Translations under genes and position numbers: made by a program
Assembly: GCA_014380155.1 (NCBI GenBank)
Contig: JACMKJ010000271.1
Coordinates: forward strand, 1 to 6,215
DNA: 6,215 nt
Direction: 5' to 3'
Source of the DNA: Rhizobacter sp.
GTDB taxonomy: Bacteria > Pseudomonadota > Gammaproteobacteria > Burkholderiales > Burkholderiaceae_C
Shown here: in pieces, positions 1 through 6,215 of the stretch
Layout: every line of letters starts with the position of its first letter
How positions within the stretch are numbered: position 1 is the first letter of the stretch
Notes under the pieces: generated by a model
Databases searched by the model: none
What the model was told of the DNA's origin: nothing
What the model saw: the letters and a program-made list of their open reading frames with translations, nothing else

Positions 1-2
1 TC

Positions 3-659
3 ACGCCCGGGCTCGACATGTCGGGCAAGTTTGCCAAGACCGGCATCCCGGCCAGCATCGTCACCAGGTTCCTGGCCGAGCACGGCGTGGTGGTCGAGAA
101 GACGGGCCTGTACTCGTTCTTCATCATGTTCACCATCGGCATCACCAAGGGCCGCTGGAACACGCTGCTCACCGCCTTGCAACAGTTCAAGGACGACTAC
201 GACAAGAACGCCCCGCTGTGGCGCGTGTTGCCCGAGTTCGTGGCCCAGCACCCGCGCTACGAGCGCATGGGCCTGCGCGACCTGAGCCAGGCCATTCACG
301 AGGCTTATGCCAAGAGCGACATCGCCCGGCTCACCACCGAGATGTACCTCTCAGAGCTGGAGCCTGCGATGAAGCCGAGCGATGCCTTTGCGCGCATCGC
401 CCACCGCCAGACCGAGCGGGTGGGCATCGACGACCTGGAGGGGCGCATCACCGCCTCGCTCGTCACACCCTACCCGCCAGGCATCCCGCTGCTGATCCCG
501 GGTGAGCGCTTCAACAAGAAGATCGTCGACTACCTGTTGTTCGCACGTTCGTTCAATGCGCAGTTCCCGGGTTTTGACACCGATGTGCACGGGCTGGTTG
601 AAGAAGACGGGGATGCGGGGACGCACAGCTACTACGTGGATTGTGTGAAGGGCGAGTAA
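3..659 (+). CDS. Orn/Lys/Arg decarboxylase, C-terminal fragment (5' end outside the window)
   Basis: This is the last 218 codons of a PLP-dependent, fold-type I basic amino-acid decarboxylase, a cytoplasmic enzyme that turns arginine, lysine or ornithine into the matching amine plus CO2. The frame is open from the window edge, so the ATG at 18 is internal. It reads TPGLDMSGKF, then GIPASIVTRFL and VVEKTGLYSFF, the conserved stretch after the PLP domain. The C-terminal domain carries the family signature TPYPPGIPLLIPGE, followed by FPGFDTDVHG. The segment ITKGRW...FKDDYDKNAPL and the ending YYVDCVKGE resemble E. coli AdiA, while VVEKTG resembles CadA/LdcC, so I do not assign the substrate. The PLP lysine lies upstream of the window. 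The gene converges on the patatin-like gene with 7 bp between stop codons and is not part of the minus-strand operon. Confidence 0.9.
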   Translation, partial: TPGLDMSGKFAKTGIPASIVTRFLAEHGVVVEKTGLYSFFIMFTIGITKGRWNTLLTALQQFKDDYDKNAPLWRVLPEFVAQHPRYERMGLRDLSQAIHEAYAKSDIARLTTEMYLSELEPAMKPSDAFARIAHRQTERVGIDDLEGRITASLVTPYPPGIPLLIPGERFNKKIVDYLLFARSFNAQFPGFDTDVHGLVEEDGDAGTHSYYVDCVKGE

Positions 660-666
660 TGCCCGG

Positions 667-2217
667 TCAGCCGCCCGCGCGGCGGCGCTGGTATTGGGTC
701 AGCGCCGTGCGCGCCCAGGCCGTGAGGTCGCGGGTCGAAAACGCGATCACCTTCAAGCGCAGCGTGATCGACAACAGCACCAGCGCCGGCAGCACGATGG
801 GGCCGGCGAGCACGCCGAACCATTGCCGCATGTTGTTGAACATCGCGCCCTGCCGTGGGGTGTAGAACTGCCACAACCAGGCGGCGCCGCCGACCCACAG
901 CAGGCCCAGCAGGCCGTTGGCCGACATGTTGCGCAGCGAGCGCGGGAAAAGTGCAATGCCCCAGGCCCAGGCGATCTTGGCCAGGAGCAGCAGCAACAGC
1001 ACGGTGAGCGCCACCATGATGAGCGACGTGAGCGTCACCGCCACCGACGCCGGCGAGCGCTTCTGCAGGCCGGAAAACAGCACATGCTGGCCACGCTCCA
1101 GGTCGTCGAGGCAGGCCTCGCGGCTGTCGGCCAATTGCAGCTGAAGCTCGGGCGTGGCTTCTGCGGGCGCGGCGCGGCTCATCGTTTCCCACAGGGCCAG
1201 CATGTTGTCGTGCGGGCAGTCGAGCGGTATCTCGGGCTGGCCGGTCGTGCTTTGGTAGCCGGCGAGAAACAGCAGGTGCGCTTCCGTGGCGGCAAAGTCG
1301 TCGAGATCGGTGCGCAGCGCGCGCAGGTGTGACCACCAATCGAGGCCACTCGGCTGCGCCACCGGGTCGCGCAGCGAGATGAGCGTGCAGTTGCGCATGC
1401 GCAGCACGTCGCCACGGGTCTGCTCCATCATCAAATCCATGGCCCGCATCGGCGTGGCCCAGCCATCGACGGGGTTCATCGGCAAGACGGGTGCCGATGC
1501 ATCGATGCACACCGCCGTGCCGATGGCCGGGTCGAGCTCGCGCAGGCCGTGGTTGTCGAGCACGCCGCCGTCGCCCAGGTGGTAAGGGCCGCAGCGGATC
1601 GGCTCGAACACACCGGGCACGGCGCTCGACGAGGCCATCGCCTTGGCCACCGGCAGGTCTTGCATCGACAGGTATTTGGCGTCGGGCTGGAAGGGCAGGC
1701 CGCGGTGGCCGACGACCACCACACAGCGGCTGCCGTTGGCGTAGTCAGAGCAGGCGATGCGCCACTCGGGCAGCACCGCCGGCCACGCTTCCTTGGAGGT
1801 AGCGCGGTGCAGGGCGGCGAGCCAACGCCGGTTGATGCGCGCCATGGCGAGCGAAAAGCCGAACTCGTTGCGCACCAGCCCGCAACTCAGCGCCCGCACC
1901 GAGGCCATCACCCGCAACCGTGGGTTGTGGCGGGTCTTGCGGAACAAGGTCTGCTGCGCACGCAAGGCGCAGCGCGCCAATTCGGCGTCATCGACGGTGC
2001 AGCGCTGCTTCAGCGCGTGCATCCATTCCTGCAGGAAGAAACCGGCGGCGATGGAGCCGCCCGAGATCGTGACCAGCAGCTTCAGCTCACGCAGGCGGCC
2101 TTGTGCGGCGAGCGCATGCAAGGCGCCCAGGTGGAAGAAAGCGGCGCGAAACCCACCGCCCGACAAAGACAGCTGGTGGATCGGCTCCAGGCGCGAACCC
2201 TCGACGACGGCGTCCAT
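667..2217 (-). CDS. Patatin-like phospholipase with C-terminal membrane segments
   Basis: This 516-residue protein looks like a patatin-family Ser/Asp lipid acyl hydrolase. The oxyanion glycine loop is LSLSGGGFRAA (residues 16-26). The nucleophile elbow is TISGGSIAAG (50-59) with S55 as the likely nucleophile; it reads GGSIA, not strict GxSxG. The conserved ASSSAVPGVFEP block is at 195-206, and the catalytic Asp is D216 in LGDGGVLDN. After about residue 390 the protein turns hydrophobic, with likely membrane segments near 392-416, 434-451 and 467-488, so the N-terminal hydrolase domain is probably tethered to a membrane. No signal peptide is visible, which suggests a cytoplasmic-facing catalytic domain. 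The ATG lies 10 bp after the glk stop and has only a weak ribosome-binding site, consistent with translation coupled to the gene before it. Its substrate and its link to starch use are unknown; the family call is firm, the biological role is not. Confidence 0.87.
   Translation of the reverse strand: MDAVVEGSRLEPIHQLSLSGGGFRAAFFHLGALHALAAQGRLRELKLLVTISGGSIAAGFFLQEWMHALKQRCTVDDAELARCALRAQQTLFRKTRHNPRLRVMASVRALSCGLVRNEFGFSLAMARINRRWLAALHRATSKEAWPAVLPEWRIACSDYANGSRCVVVVGHRGLPFQPDAKYLSMQDLPVAKAMASSSAVPGVFEPIRCGPYHLGDGGVLDNHGLRELDPAIGTAVCIDASAPVLPMNPVDGWATPMRAMDLMMEQTRGDVLRMRNCTLISLRDPVAQPSGLDWWSHLRALRTDLDDFAATEAHLLFLAGYQSTTGQPEIPLDCPHDNMLALWETMSRAAPAEATPELQLQLADSREACLDDLERGQHVLFSGLQKRSPASVAVTLTSLIMVALTVLLLLLLAKIAWAWGIALFPRSLRNMSANGLLGLLWVGGAAWLWQFYTPRQGAMFNNMRQWFGVLAGPIVLPALVLLSITLRLKVIAFSTRDLTAWARTALTQYQRRRAGG
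670..707. repeat. GC-rich inverted repeats at the convergent gene ends
   Basis: Two overlapping inverted repeats lie just past the decarboxylase stop, inside the 3' end of the patatin-like gene. The arms GCCGCC/GGCGGC (670-675, 681-686) surround a 5-base loop, and the arms CGGCGCTG/CAGCGCCG (683-690, 700-707) surround a 9-base loop. They share bases 683-686, so only one can form at a time. Neither is followed by a T-tract, so intrinsic termination is not supported. They may slow or end decarboxylase transcription in a factor-dependent way, or may simply reflect high GC. Confidence 0.3.
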
Positions 2218-2227
2218 GCGGCGACGC

Positions 2228-4132
2228 TCAGGCGATGTGCGAGATCAACACGCCAGGCGCCAGCGTGTGCTGGCTGTCCGGCCCCTCGTGTTTGCCGCGT
2301 GTCGAGGTGGGCGAGGGCATCCGCCGCACGGCCAGGCCCACGGCCACCATGTCGATCACCAGCAGGTGAAGAATGCGCGAGATCATCGACACGAAAGTCG
2401 AACTGTCTTCGCTGTGGTCGACCGCGATGCACACGTCGGCCTTCTTGGCCAGCGGCGACTGGTTGGTGGTGATGGCCACCACCGCGGCGCCGCGGTCGCG
2501 CGCGGTCTGCGCCGCGCGGATCAACTCGGCCGACTGACCCGAGCTGGAGATGAACACCGCCACGTCTTTGGGCCCCAACACTTCGGCGGCCATGCTGAAC
2601 ATCGACGCGTCGGTGTGGGCGACGACAGGGATGCGGAAGCGGAACAGCTTGTACTGCGCGTCGAGCGCCACCACCGACGAGTTGCCGGTGGCGTAGAGCT
2701 CGACACGTTGCGCCTCGCGAAACAGGCCGATGGCGCGGTCGACCGAATCGACGTTGAGAGACTCTCTGAAATGCATGATCGACGAGATGGTGTTGTCGAG
2801 CACCTTGGCGCAGAGGTCGGGGGTGGCGTCTTGCCGGCGCACCTGGGTGCGCTGCAGTGGGATGGTGCCGGTGAGGCCCGAGCCGAGCTTGAGCTTGAAA
2901 TCGGCCAGGCCCTCGAAGCCCAGCGAACGGCAGAAGCGGATGACGGTCGGCTGGCTCACGTCGGCCAGCTTGGCGATGGCGGCGATGGGGTCGTTGAGGG
3001 CAGTGCGCGGGTTCTCCAGCACCACGTTGGCCACACGCCGCTCTGCTGGCGACAGCGCATCGCGCGCATTGCGCACCCGGTCGAGCAGCGGGTTGCCACC
3101 GTCGCGGTCGGGCATGTGGTCGGCCAGCAGCGACGAGACGCCGTGGAAGGCCAGGTTGTCGGCCGTCAACACATAGGTCGGGATGCGGGCGACATATGAC
3201 GAGAAGCGGCCCTTGTCTTCGAAGCGCTGGCGGAAGGACGAGCGCAGGAACAGGTCGCCCAGGCGCGGCACGATGCCGCCGCCCACGAAGATGCCGCCGG
3301 TGGCGCCCAGTGTGAGCGCGAGGTTCGAGGCCACGGTGCCCAGCATGGCGCAGAAGCAGTCGATGGTGTCGACACAAACGGCATTGGTGTTTTGCTGTGC
3401 ACGTTGCACGATCTCGGCTGTGCTGAGATCGGCGGCGGCACCGGCCACACCTTCGCGCAGCGCTTCGTAGATGAGCTGGATGCCGGGGCCCGAGACCAGG
3501 CGCTCGGCCGACACGTGCGACATGGTCTTCCACACATGGCGCAGCACACGCAGTTCGCGTTCGTCGATCGGTGCAAAGCTGGTGTGACCGCCTTCGGTGG
3601 CCAGCGTGACCCAGCGGTCGTTGGCCGGGATGAGGGCCGAGACACCGAGGCCGGTGCCCGGGCCGAGCAGGCCGATCACACCGTCGGAGCTGGCGGCGCC
3701 GCCACCCACCTGGACACGACCCTCTGGGCCGACGCGCGGCAGGGACATGGCCAGCGCGGTGAAGTTGTTCACCACCAGCAGCGTGCTCAGGCCGAGCTGC
3801 TGCTGCACCTCCTGGATCGAGAAGGCCCAGTCGCGGTTGGTCATGCGCACCGCGTCGCCATCGATGGGGTAGGCGATGGCCATGGCGCCGTGTTTGGGCA
3901 CCACGTCGGGCACGCTGCTCAGGTAGGCGCGCACGACAGAGACGAAGTCGCCGTAGTCGGCGCAGGGCAGCACCGCGATCTGCTCGAACACCCCGCGCTC
4001 GCGCTCGATGCAGAAGCGGGCGTAAGTGGCGCCGATGTCGGCCAGCAGGCGCGGCTCCACGGCGACAGCGTCTGCGGCTATGGGCATCGTTTGAACGGCG
4101 AAGGGGTCGTTGAGGGAGAGATCGGTGGTCAT
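2228..4132 (-). CDS. glk: Glucokinase-RpiR/HexR fusion regulator, glucokinase half probably inactive
   Basis: This 634-residue cytoplasmic protein has the architecture of Burkholderia bifunctional Glk: a glucokinase domain (about 28-340), an RpiR helix-turn-helix (about 347-420, recognition region LADVSQPTVIRFCRSLGF at 389-406) and a SIS sugar-phosphate domain (about 460-600, with FISSSGQSAEL at 527-537). Normally the kinase makes glucose-6-phosphate and the HexR part controls sugar catabolism, with KDPG as the effector in HexR. Aligned by eye to E. coli Glk, the glucose contacts N99, E157, H160 and E187 are kept as N122, E180, H183 and E210, and the GPGTGLGV loop (157-164) is intact. However, the catalytic base D100 is N123, and the phosphate-1 motif DVGGTNAR is DIGATYAR (32-39). 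I infer a glucose sensor with weak or no kinase activity. The gene lies 40 bp after the amylase gene. Its ATG lacks a clear Shine-Dalgarno; M16 is an alternative start but also lacks one. Confidence 0.93.
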   Translation of the reverse strand: MTTDLSLNDPFAVQTMPIAADAVAVEPRLLADIGATYARFCIERERGVFEQIAVLPCADYGDFVSVVRAYLSSVPDVVPKHGAMAIAYPIDGDAVRMTNRDWAFSIQEVQQQLGLSTLLVVNNFTALAMSLPRVGPEGRVQVGGGAASSDGVIGLLGPGTGLGVSALIPANDRWVTLATEGGHTSFAPIDERELRVLRHVWKTMSHVSAERLVSGPGIQLIYEALREGVAGAAADLSTAEIVQRAQQNTNAVCVDTIDCFCAMLGTVASNLALTLGATGGIFVGGGIVPRLGDLFLRSSFRQRFEDKGRFSSYVARIPTYVLTADNLAFHGVSSLLADHMPDRDGGNPLLDRVRNARDALSPAERRVANVVLENPRTALNDPIAAIAKLADVSQPTVIRFCRSLGFEGLADFKLKLGSGLTGTIPLQRTQVRRQDATPDLCAKVLDNTISSIMHFRESLNVDSVDRAIGLFREAQRVELYATGNSSVVALDAQYKLFRFRIPVVAHTDASMFSMAAEVLGPKDVAVFISSSGQSAELIRAAQTARDRGAAVVAITTNQSPLAKKADVCIAVDHSEDSSTFVSMISRILHLLVIDMVAVGLAVRRMPSPTSTRGKHEGPDSQHTLAPGVLISHIA

Positions 4133-4133
4133 G

Positions 4134-4154
4134 GCTGCAGGGGAAACCTGCAGC
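4134..4154. repeat. Perfect 8-bp inverted repeat next to the glk start codon
   Basis: On the plus strand the arms GCTGCAGG and CCTGCAGC match perfectly around a 5-base centre (GGAAA). In the minus-strand transcript this would form an 8-bp hairpin with loop UUUCC that ends one base before the AUG at 4132, filling the place where a Shine-Dalgarno should be. No T-tract follows, so it is not an intrinsic terminator. It could be an operator for the downstream regulator or a hairpin limiting its translation. The structure is seen directly; any function is inferred. Confidence 0.6.
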
Positions 4155-4172
4155 TAATGTAACCAACGGGTC

Positions 4173-5903
4173 TCAGTTTCTGGGGGCACGCTCCAGCAGC
4201 ACCCAGCGTTGTGCGTTGAGCTTCACGCGGCCCTGGCGCACCTCGGCGGCTTGCCCCGAGTAGGCGTCGCGCAGCCGCTCGCCGTCGGCAAACACGCCGG
4301 TGACCGCGATGTCTTGCTCGCCGGTGGCGTTCATCGCGATCACCACACGGTCGCCGGTGGTGGCGTCGATGCGGCTGAACACATAAGGCGTGTCGCCGAT
4401 CTGCTGGTGCACACCGCGCGCCAGCGCCACGTGGCGCGAGCGGAAGCTGCCGAGCTTGCGCCAATGGGCGAGCAGGGCCTGGTCGATGCTGGCCCAGTTC
4501 ATGTCGGAGCGGGTCGCCTGTTGCGGATCGGAGTTGGGCGAGTGGCCTGCCGGGCGGCGTGTTTCGTCGCCGTAGTAGATCTGCACGCCGCCGGGGGCCA
4601 GCATCAAAGCGGCACCGCCGTCTTCGAGCTTGTTTCGGTTGAAAAGCTCGGTGTCGTGAGAAGACAGGTAGCTGAGCGTCGAATAGCCGGGCTGGCCCGA
4701 CAGCAGCTTGCTGTACCGGCTGAACAAGGCTTCCGGCTTGGCGAACTGCTGGCCTTCTTTCTGGAATTCAAAGTTCAGAAGTGCATCGAAGCCAGACTGG
4801 TGCAGCGCCGAACGCTCCGGTCCTTGGCCCCAGTATTCGCCCACCATCCAGAACGGTTCGTCGTCGATCTTCTTCGTCGGGTTGCGTGCCTTCCAGTCGA
4901 TGAGGGCCGCACTCGCGGCAGTCTTCAGCTCGGCCCACGCGGCCGGCTCCACGTGCTTGACGGTGTCGGCACGAAAGCCGTCGATGCCGTATTCGCGCAC
5001 CCAGTCAGTCAGCCACTTCACGAGGTAGCCGCGCACGGTGGTGTTGGGCAATTCGACCGCACGCGTGTCGGCCTTTTGGCGCAAGAAGGGCGGCAGCTTC
5101 ACCGCCTCGGAGCTCTCCGTGCGGAAGTCGGGCAGGTAGGCGAGCTGCATCTTCAGATCGTCACGGCCTCCGTCGATGTACCCCGGCAGCCCGGCGCGCA
5201 CCCAGTCGCGGCCCCACCACTGGCCGAACTCGAAGTTGTTGTAGTCGATGTAGCCGTGGTAGTCAGCCAGCTTGGCGTTCTGCGCGTTGGGCCACAGCAC
5301 CTTGAGCTTGAGGTCTTGAGCGGTCTGGATGTCGAGGTAGCCCGGGTGGTTCATCACCACGTCGAACAGGATGCGAATGCCTTGGGCGTGCGCCGTGTCG
5401 ACCATCTCACGCAGCTCGTCGGGTGTGCCCATGCTCTTGTCGAGCACGGTGAAGTCGAGCGCGTAGTAGCCGTGGTAGGCGTAGTGCTTGAACTCCTTGT
5501 TGCCGCCCACCACCCAGCCGTGGATCTGCTCGTAGGGTGCGGTGATCCAGATCGCGCTCACGCCGAGCTGCTTGAACCAGCCTTCGCGCAGTTTGTTGGT
5601 GATGCCTTTGAGGTCACCGCCGTGGAAAGTGCCGACGTCGTCTTTCGGTGCCGCCTCGCGCTTGCGGCCATAACTGCCGTCGTTGGCGGGGTTGCCGTTT
5701 TCAAAGCGGTCCGGAATGACGAAGTAGACGATGGGGTTGTCGGCAAAGCGGCCGGGGGCTTGCACCGGGCCGGTGGCGGCCGTGGGTTGGGCCACGGGCA
5801 CGGTCGCGGCCTTCACCACCAAGGGTTGCTCCTTGGCACACGAAACAGACAGCAAAGCGAGGCCCAGGGCGGCCAGCAGCCGCCATGTCGACAGGTGGTT
5901 CAT
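4173..5903 (-). CDS. MalS-like GH13 alpha-amylase, predicted lipoprotein
   Basis: This 576-residue enzyme should hydrolyse alpha-1,4 bonds in malto-oligosaccharides or starch. An N-terminal signal peptide (1-21) ends in S-V-S-C with lipid-accepting C22; the next residue is Ala, not Asp, which favours the outer membrane. An Ala/Pro/Val-rich linker (about 25-52) follows. GH13 regions are in order: HGYYALD (144-150), region I DVVMNH (181-186), region II GFRADTVKH (309-317) with nucleophile D313, region III MVGEYW (353-358) with acid/base E356, and region IV SSHD (414-417) with D417. A beta domain ends the protein (about 490-572). The forms FRADTVKHVE and LSSHDTELF resemble E. coli periplasmic MalS (GH13_19), but this protein is about 100 residues shorter. 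All catalytic residues are present. Its start lies 12 bp after the CBM41 gene and has only a weak GGA as ribosome-binding site. Confidence 0.93.
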   Translation of the reverse strand: MNHLSTWRLLAALGLALLSVSCAKEQPLVVKAATVPVAQPTAATGPVQAPGRFADNPIVYFVIPDRFENGNPANDGSYGRKREAAPKDDVGTFHGGDLKGITNKLREGWFKQLGVSAIWITAPYEQIHGWVVGGNKEFKHYAYHGYYALDFTVLDKSMGTPDELREMVDTAHAQGIRILFDVVMNHPGYLDIQTAQDLKLKVLWPNAQNAKLADYHGYIDYNNFEFGQWWGRDWVRAGLPGYIDGGRDDLKMQLAYLPDFRTESSEAVKLPPFLRQKADTRAVELPNTTVRGYLVKWLTDWVREYGIDGFRADTVKHVEPAAWAELKTAASAALIDWKARNPTKKIDDEPFWMVGEYWGQGPERSALHQSGFDALLNFEFQKEGQQFAKPEALFSRYSKLLSGQPGYSTLSYLSSHDTELFNRNKLEDGGAALMLAPGGVQIYYGDETRRPAGHSPNSDPQQATRSDMNWASIDQALLAHWRKLGSFRSRHVALARGVHQQIGDTPYVFSRIDATTGDRVVIAMNATGEQDIAVTGVFADGERLRDAYSGQAAEVRQGRVKLNAQRWVLLERAPRN

Positions 5904-5915
5904 GGGGTGATCCGA

Positions 5916-6215
5916 TCAGGGGCAGGGCTTGTCTGCACGCGCTTTTTGCGCATCGGCCAGCGAGGTGTAGATCTTGCGATCGCCGTTGTTCACCCAGATC
6001 TCTTTCGAGGTGTTGCCGTCGAAGGCCATGTCGCGGCCACCTTGTTCCTTGGTGTCGCCCTTGTGGATGATGTAGTTGACGCGGCCCTTGATGAACTCGT
6101 CGAGCTTGACCGTCCAGTACACGCCGAAGTCGCCCTTGCCACTGGGTGGCATGGGCTTTTGCCATTCGATGCCGGGCAGCGGGATGCCGCCGTCTTTCCA
6201 CAGGTGCGCACCCCA
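5916..6215 (-). CDS. Protein with C-terminal CBM41 starch-binding domain (5' end outside the window)
   Basis: The last 99 codons of a gene entering from the right edge are visible; the open frame reaches position 6215, so the internal ATG at 6152 is not the start. The fragment is almost wholly a CBM41 (pullulanase-associated, PUD) alpha-glucan-binding domain. It opens with WGAHLW (fragment residues 1-6), then GVYWTV (31-36), YIIHKGDTK (48-56), EIWV (72-75) and a terminal IYTS (82-85), all typical of the family. A short tail, ADAQKARADKPCP, ends the protein. The enzyme domain is not visible; a secreted amylase or pullulanase is likely. CBM41 more often lies near the N-terminus of pullulanases, so a C-terminal copy is less usual. 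It is the upstream gene of the MalS-like amylase, and the two frames match, separated by one TGA and four codons. Confidence 0.85.
   Translation of the reverse strand, partial: WGAHLWKDGGIPLPGIEWQKPMPPSGKGDFGVYWTVKLDEFIKGRVNYIIHKGDTKEQGGRDMAFDGNTSKEIWVNNGDRKIYTSLADAQKARADKPCP

Noticed and set aside
1757..3199. A 480-codon open frame on the plus strand opposite the patatin and Glk-RpiR genes
   Set aside because: Low-complexity composition, no family motif, and it crosses the boundary of two well-supported minus-strand genes. It is a by-product of high-GC codon use.
4134..4154. The inverted repeat as an intrinsic terminator for the amylase gene
   Set aside because: No T-tract follows on either strand, and it directly abuts the next start codon.
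2082..4166. A 694-codon open frame on the minus strand overlapping the Glk-RpiR gene
   Set aside because: Its translation is Arg/Ala/His-rich with no recognisable domain, while the overlapping frame encodes clear glucokinase, HTH and SIS domains. It is a high-GC shadow frame.
4155..4172. A possible HexR-type operator half-site (TGTAA) in the amylase-glk gap
   Set aside because: Only one half resembles the expected pattern and no matching second arm is present at the right spacing.
4173..4464. Amylase and CBM41 genes as a pseudogenised single pullulanase
   Set aside because: The amylase carries a full signal peptide, lipobox and all four GH13 regions with intact catalytic residues, and runs uninterrupted to a normal C-terminal beta domain, so it is a complete gene in its own right.
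5904..5914. GGATCACC just before the amylase start, identical to part of the 3' tail of 16S rRNA
   Set aside because: It matches the rRNA sense sequence and is not complementary to it, so it would not act as a ribosome-binding site. An 8-base match is easily chance.

Overview
The window is a GC-rich, almost fully coding stretch from what is probably a betaproteobacterium of the order Burkholderiales (Rubrivivax/Leptothrix/Roseateles-like). The main clue is a glucokinase fused to an RpiR/HexR-type regulator, an arrangement known from Burkholderia. The GC-rich codon use agrees. The genus cannot be fixed from the sequence alone.

Layout. On the plus strand, positions 3-659 hold the C-terminal end of a fold-type I (Orn/Lys/Arg) amino-acid decarboxylase. 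Everything else is on the minus strand and reads from the right edge leftward as one compact run. It contains the C-terminus of a protein ending in a CBM41 starch-binding domain (6215-5916), a MalS-like GH13 alpha-amylase lipoprotein (5903-4173), a glucokinase/RpiR fusion (4132-2228) and a patatin-like membrane-anchored lipase (2217-667). The gaps are 12, 40 and 10 bp, so this is very likely one operon. The operon and the decarboxylase gene converge with 7 bp between their stop codons. No stretch longer than 40 bp lacks a gene, and I see no RNA gene, insertion sequence, CRISPR array or clear promoter.

How the genes may work together. The CBM41 protein and the amylase would bind and cut alpha-glucan outside the cytoplasm. 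The Glk/RpiR fusion would link the resulting glucose to transcription through its sugar-binding and SIS domains. The role of the patatin-like protein here is unclear.

Main point of interest. The glucokinase half appears to have lost its catalytic machinery. The residue aligning with the E. coli Glk catalytic base Asp100 is Asn (N123), and the phosphate-1 motif GGTN reads GATY. The other glucose-contact residues (N122, E180, H183, E210) are kept. This pattern suggests a pseudo-glucokinase that binds glucose as a signal and is fused to a DNA-binding regulator in a starch-use operon. In addition, a perfect 8-bp inverted repeat sits one base before its start codon, where a ribosome-binding site would be expected.
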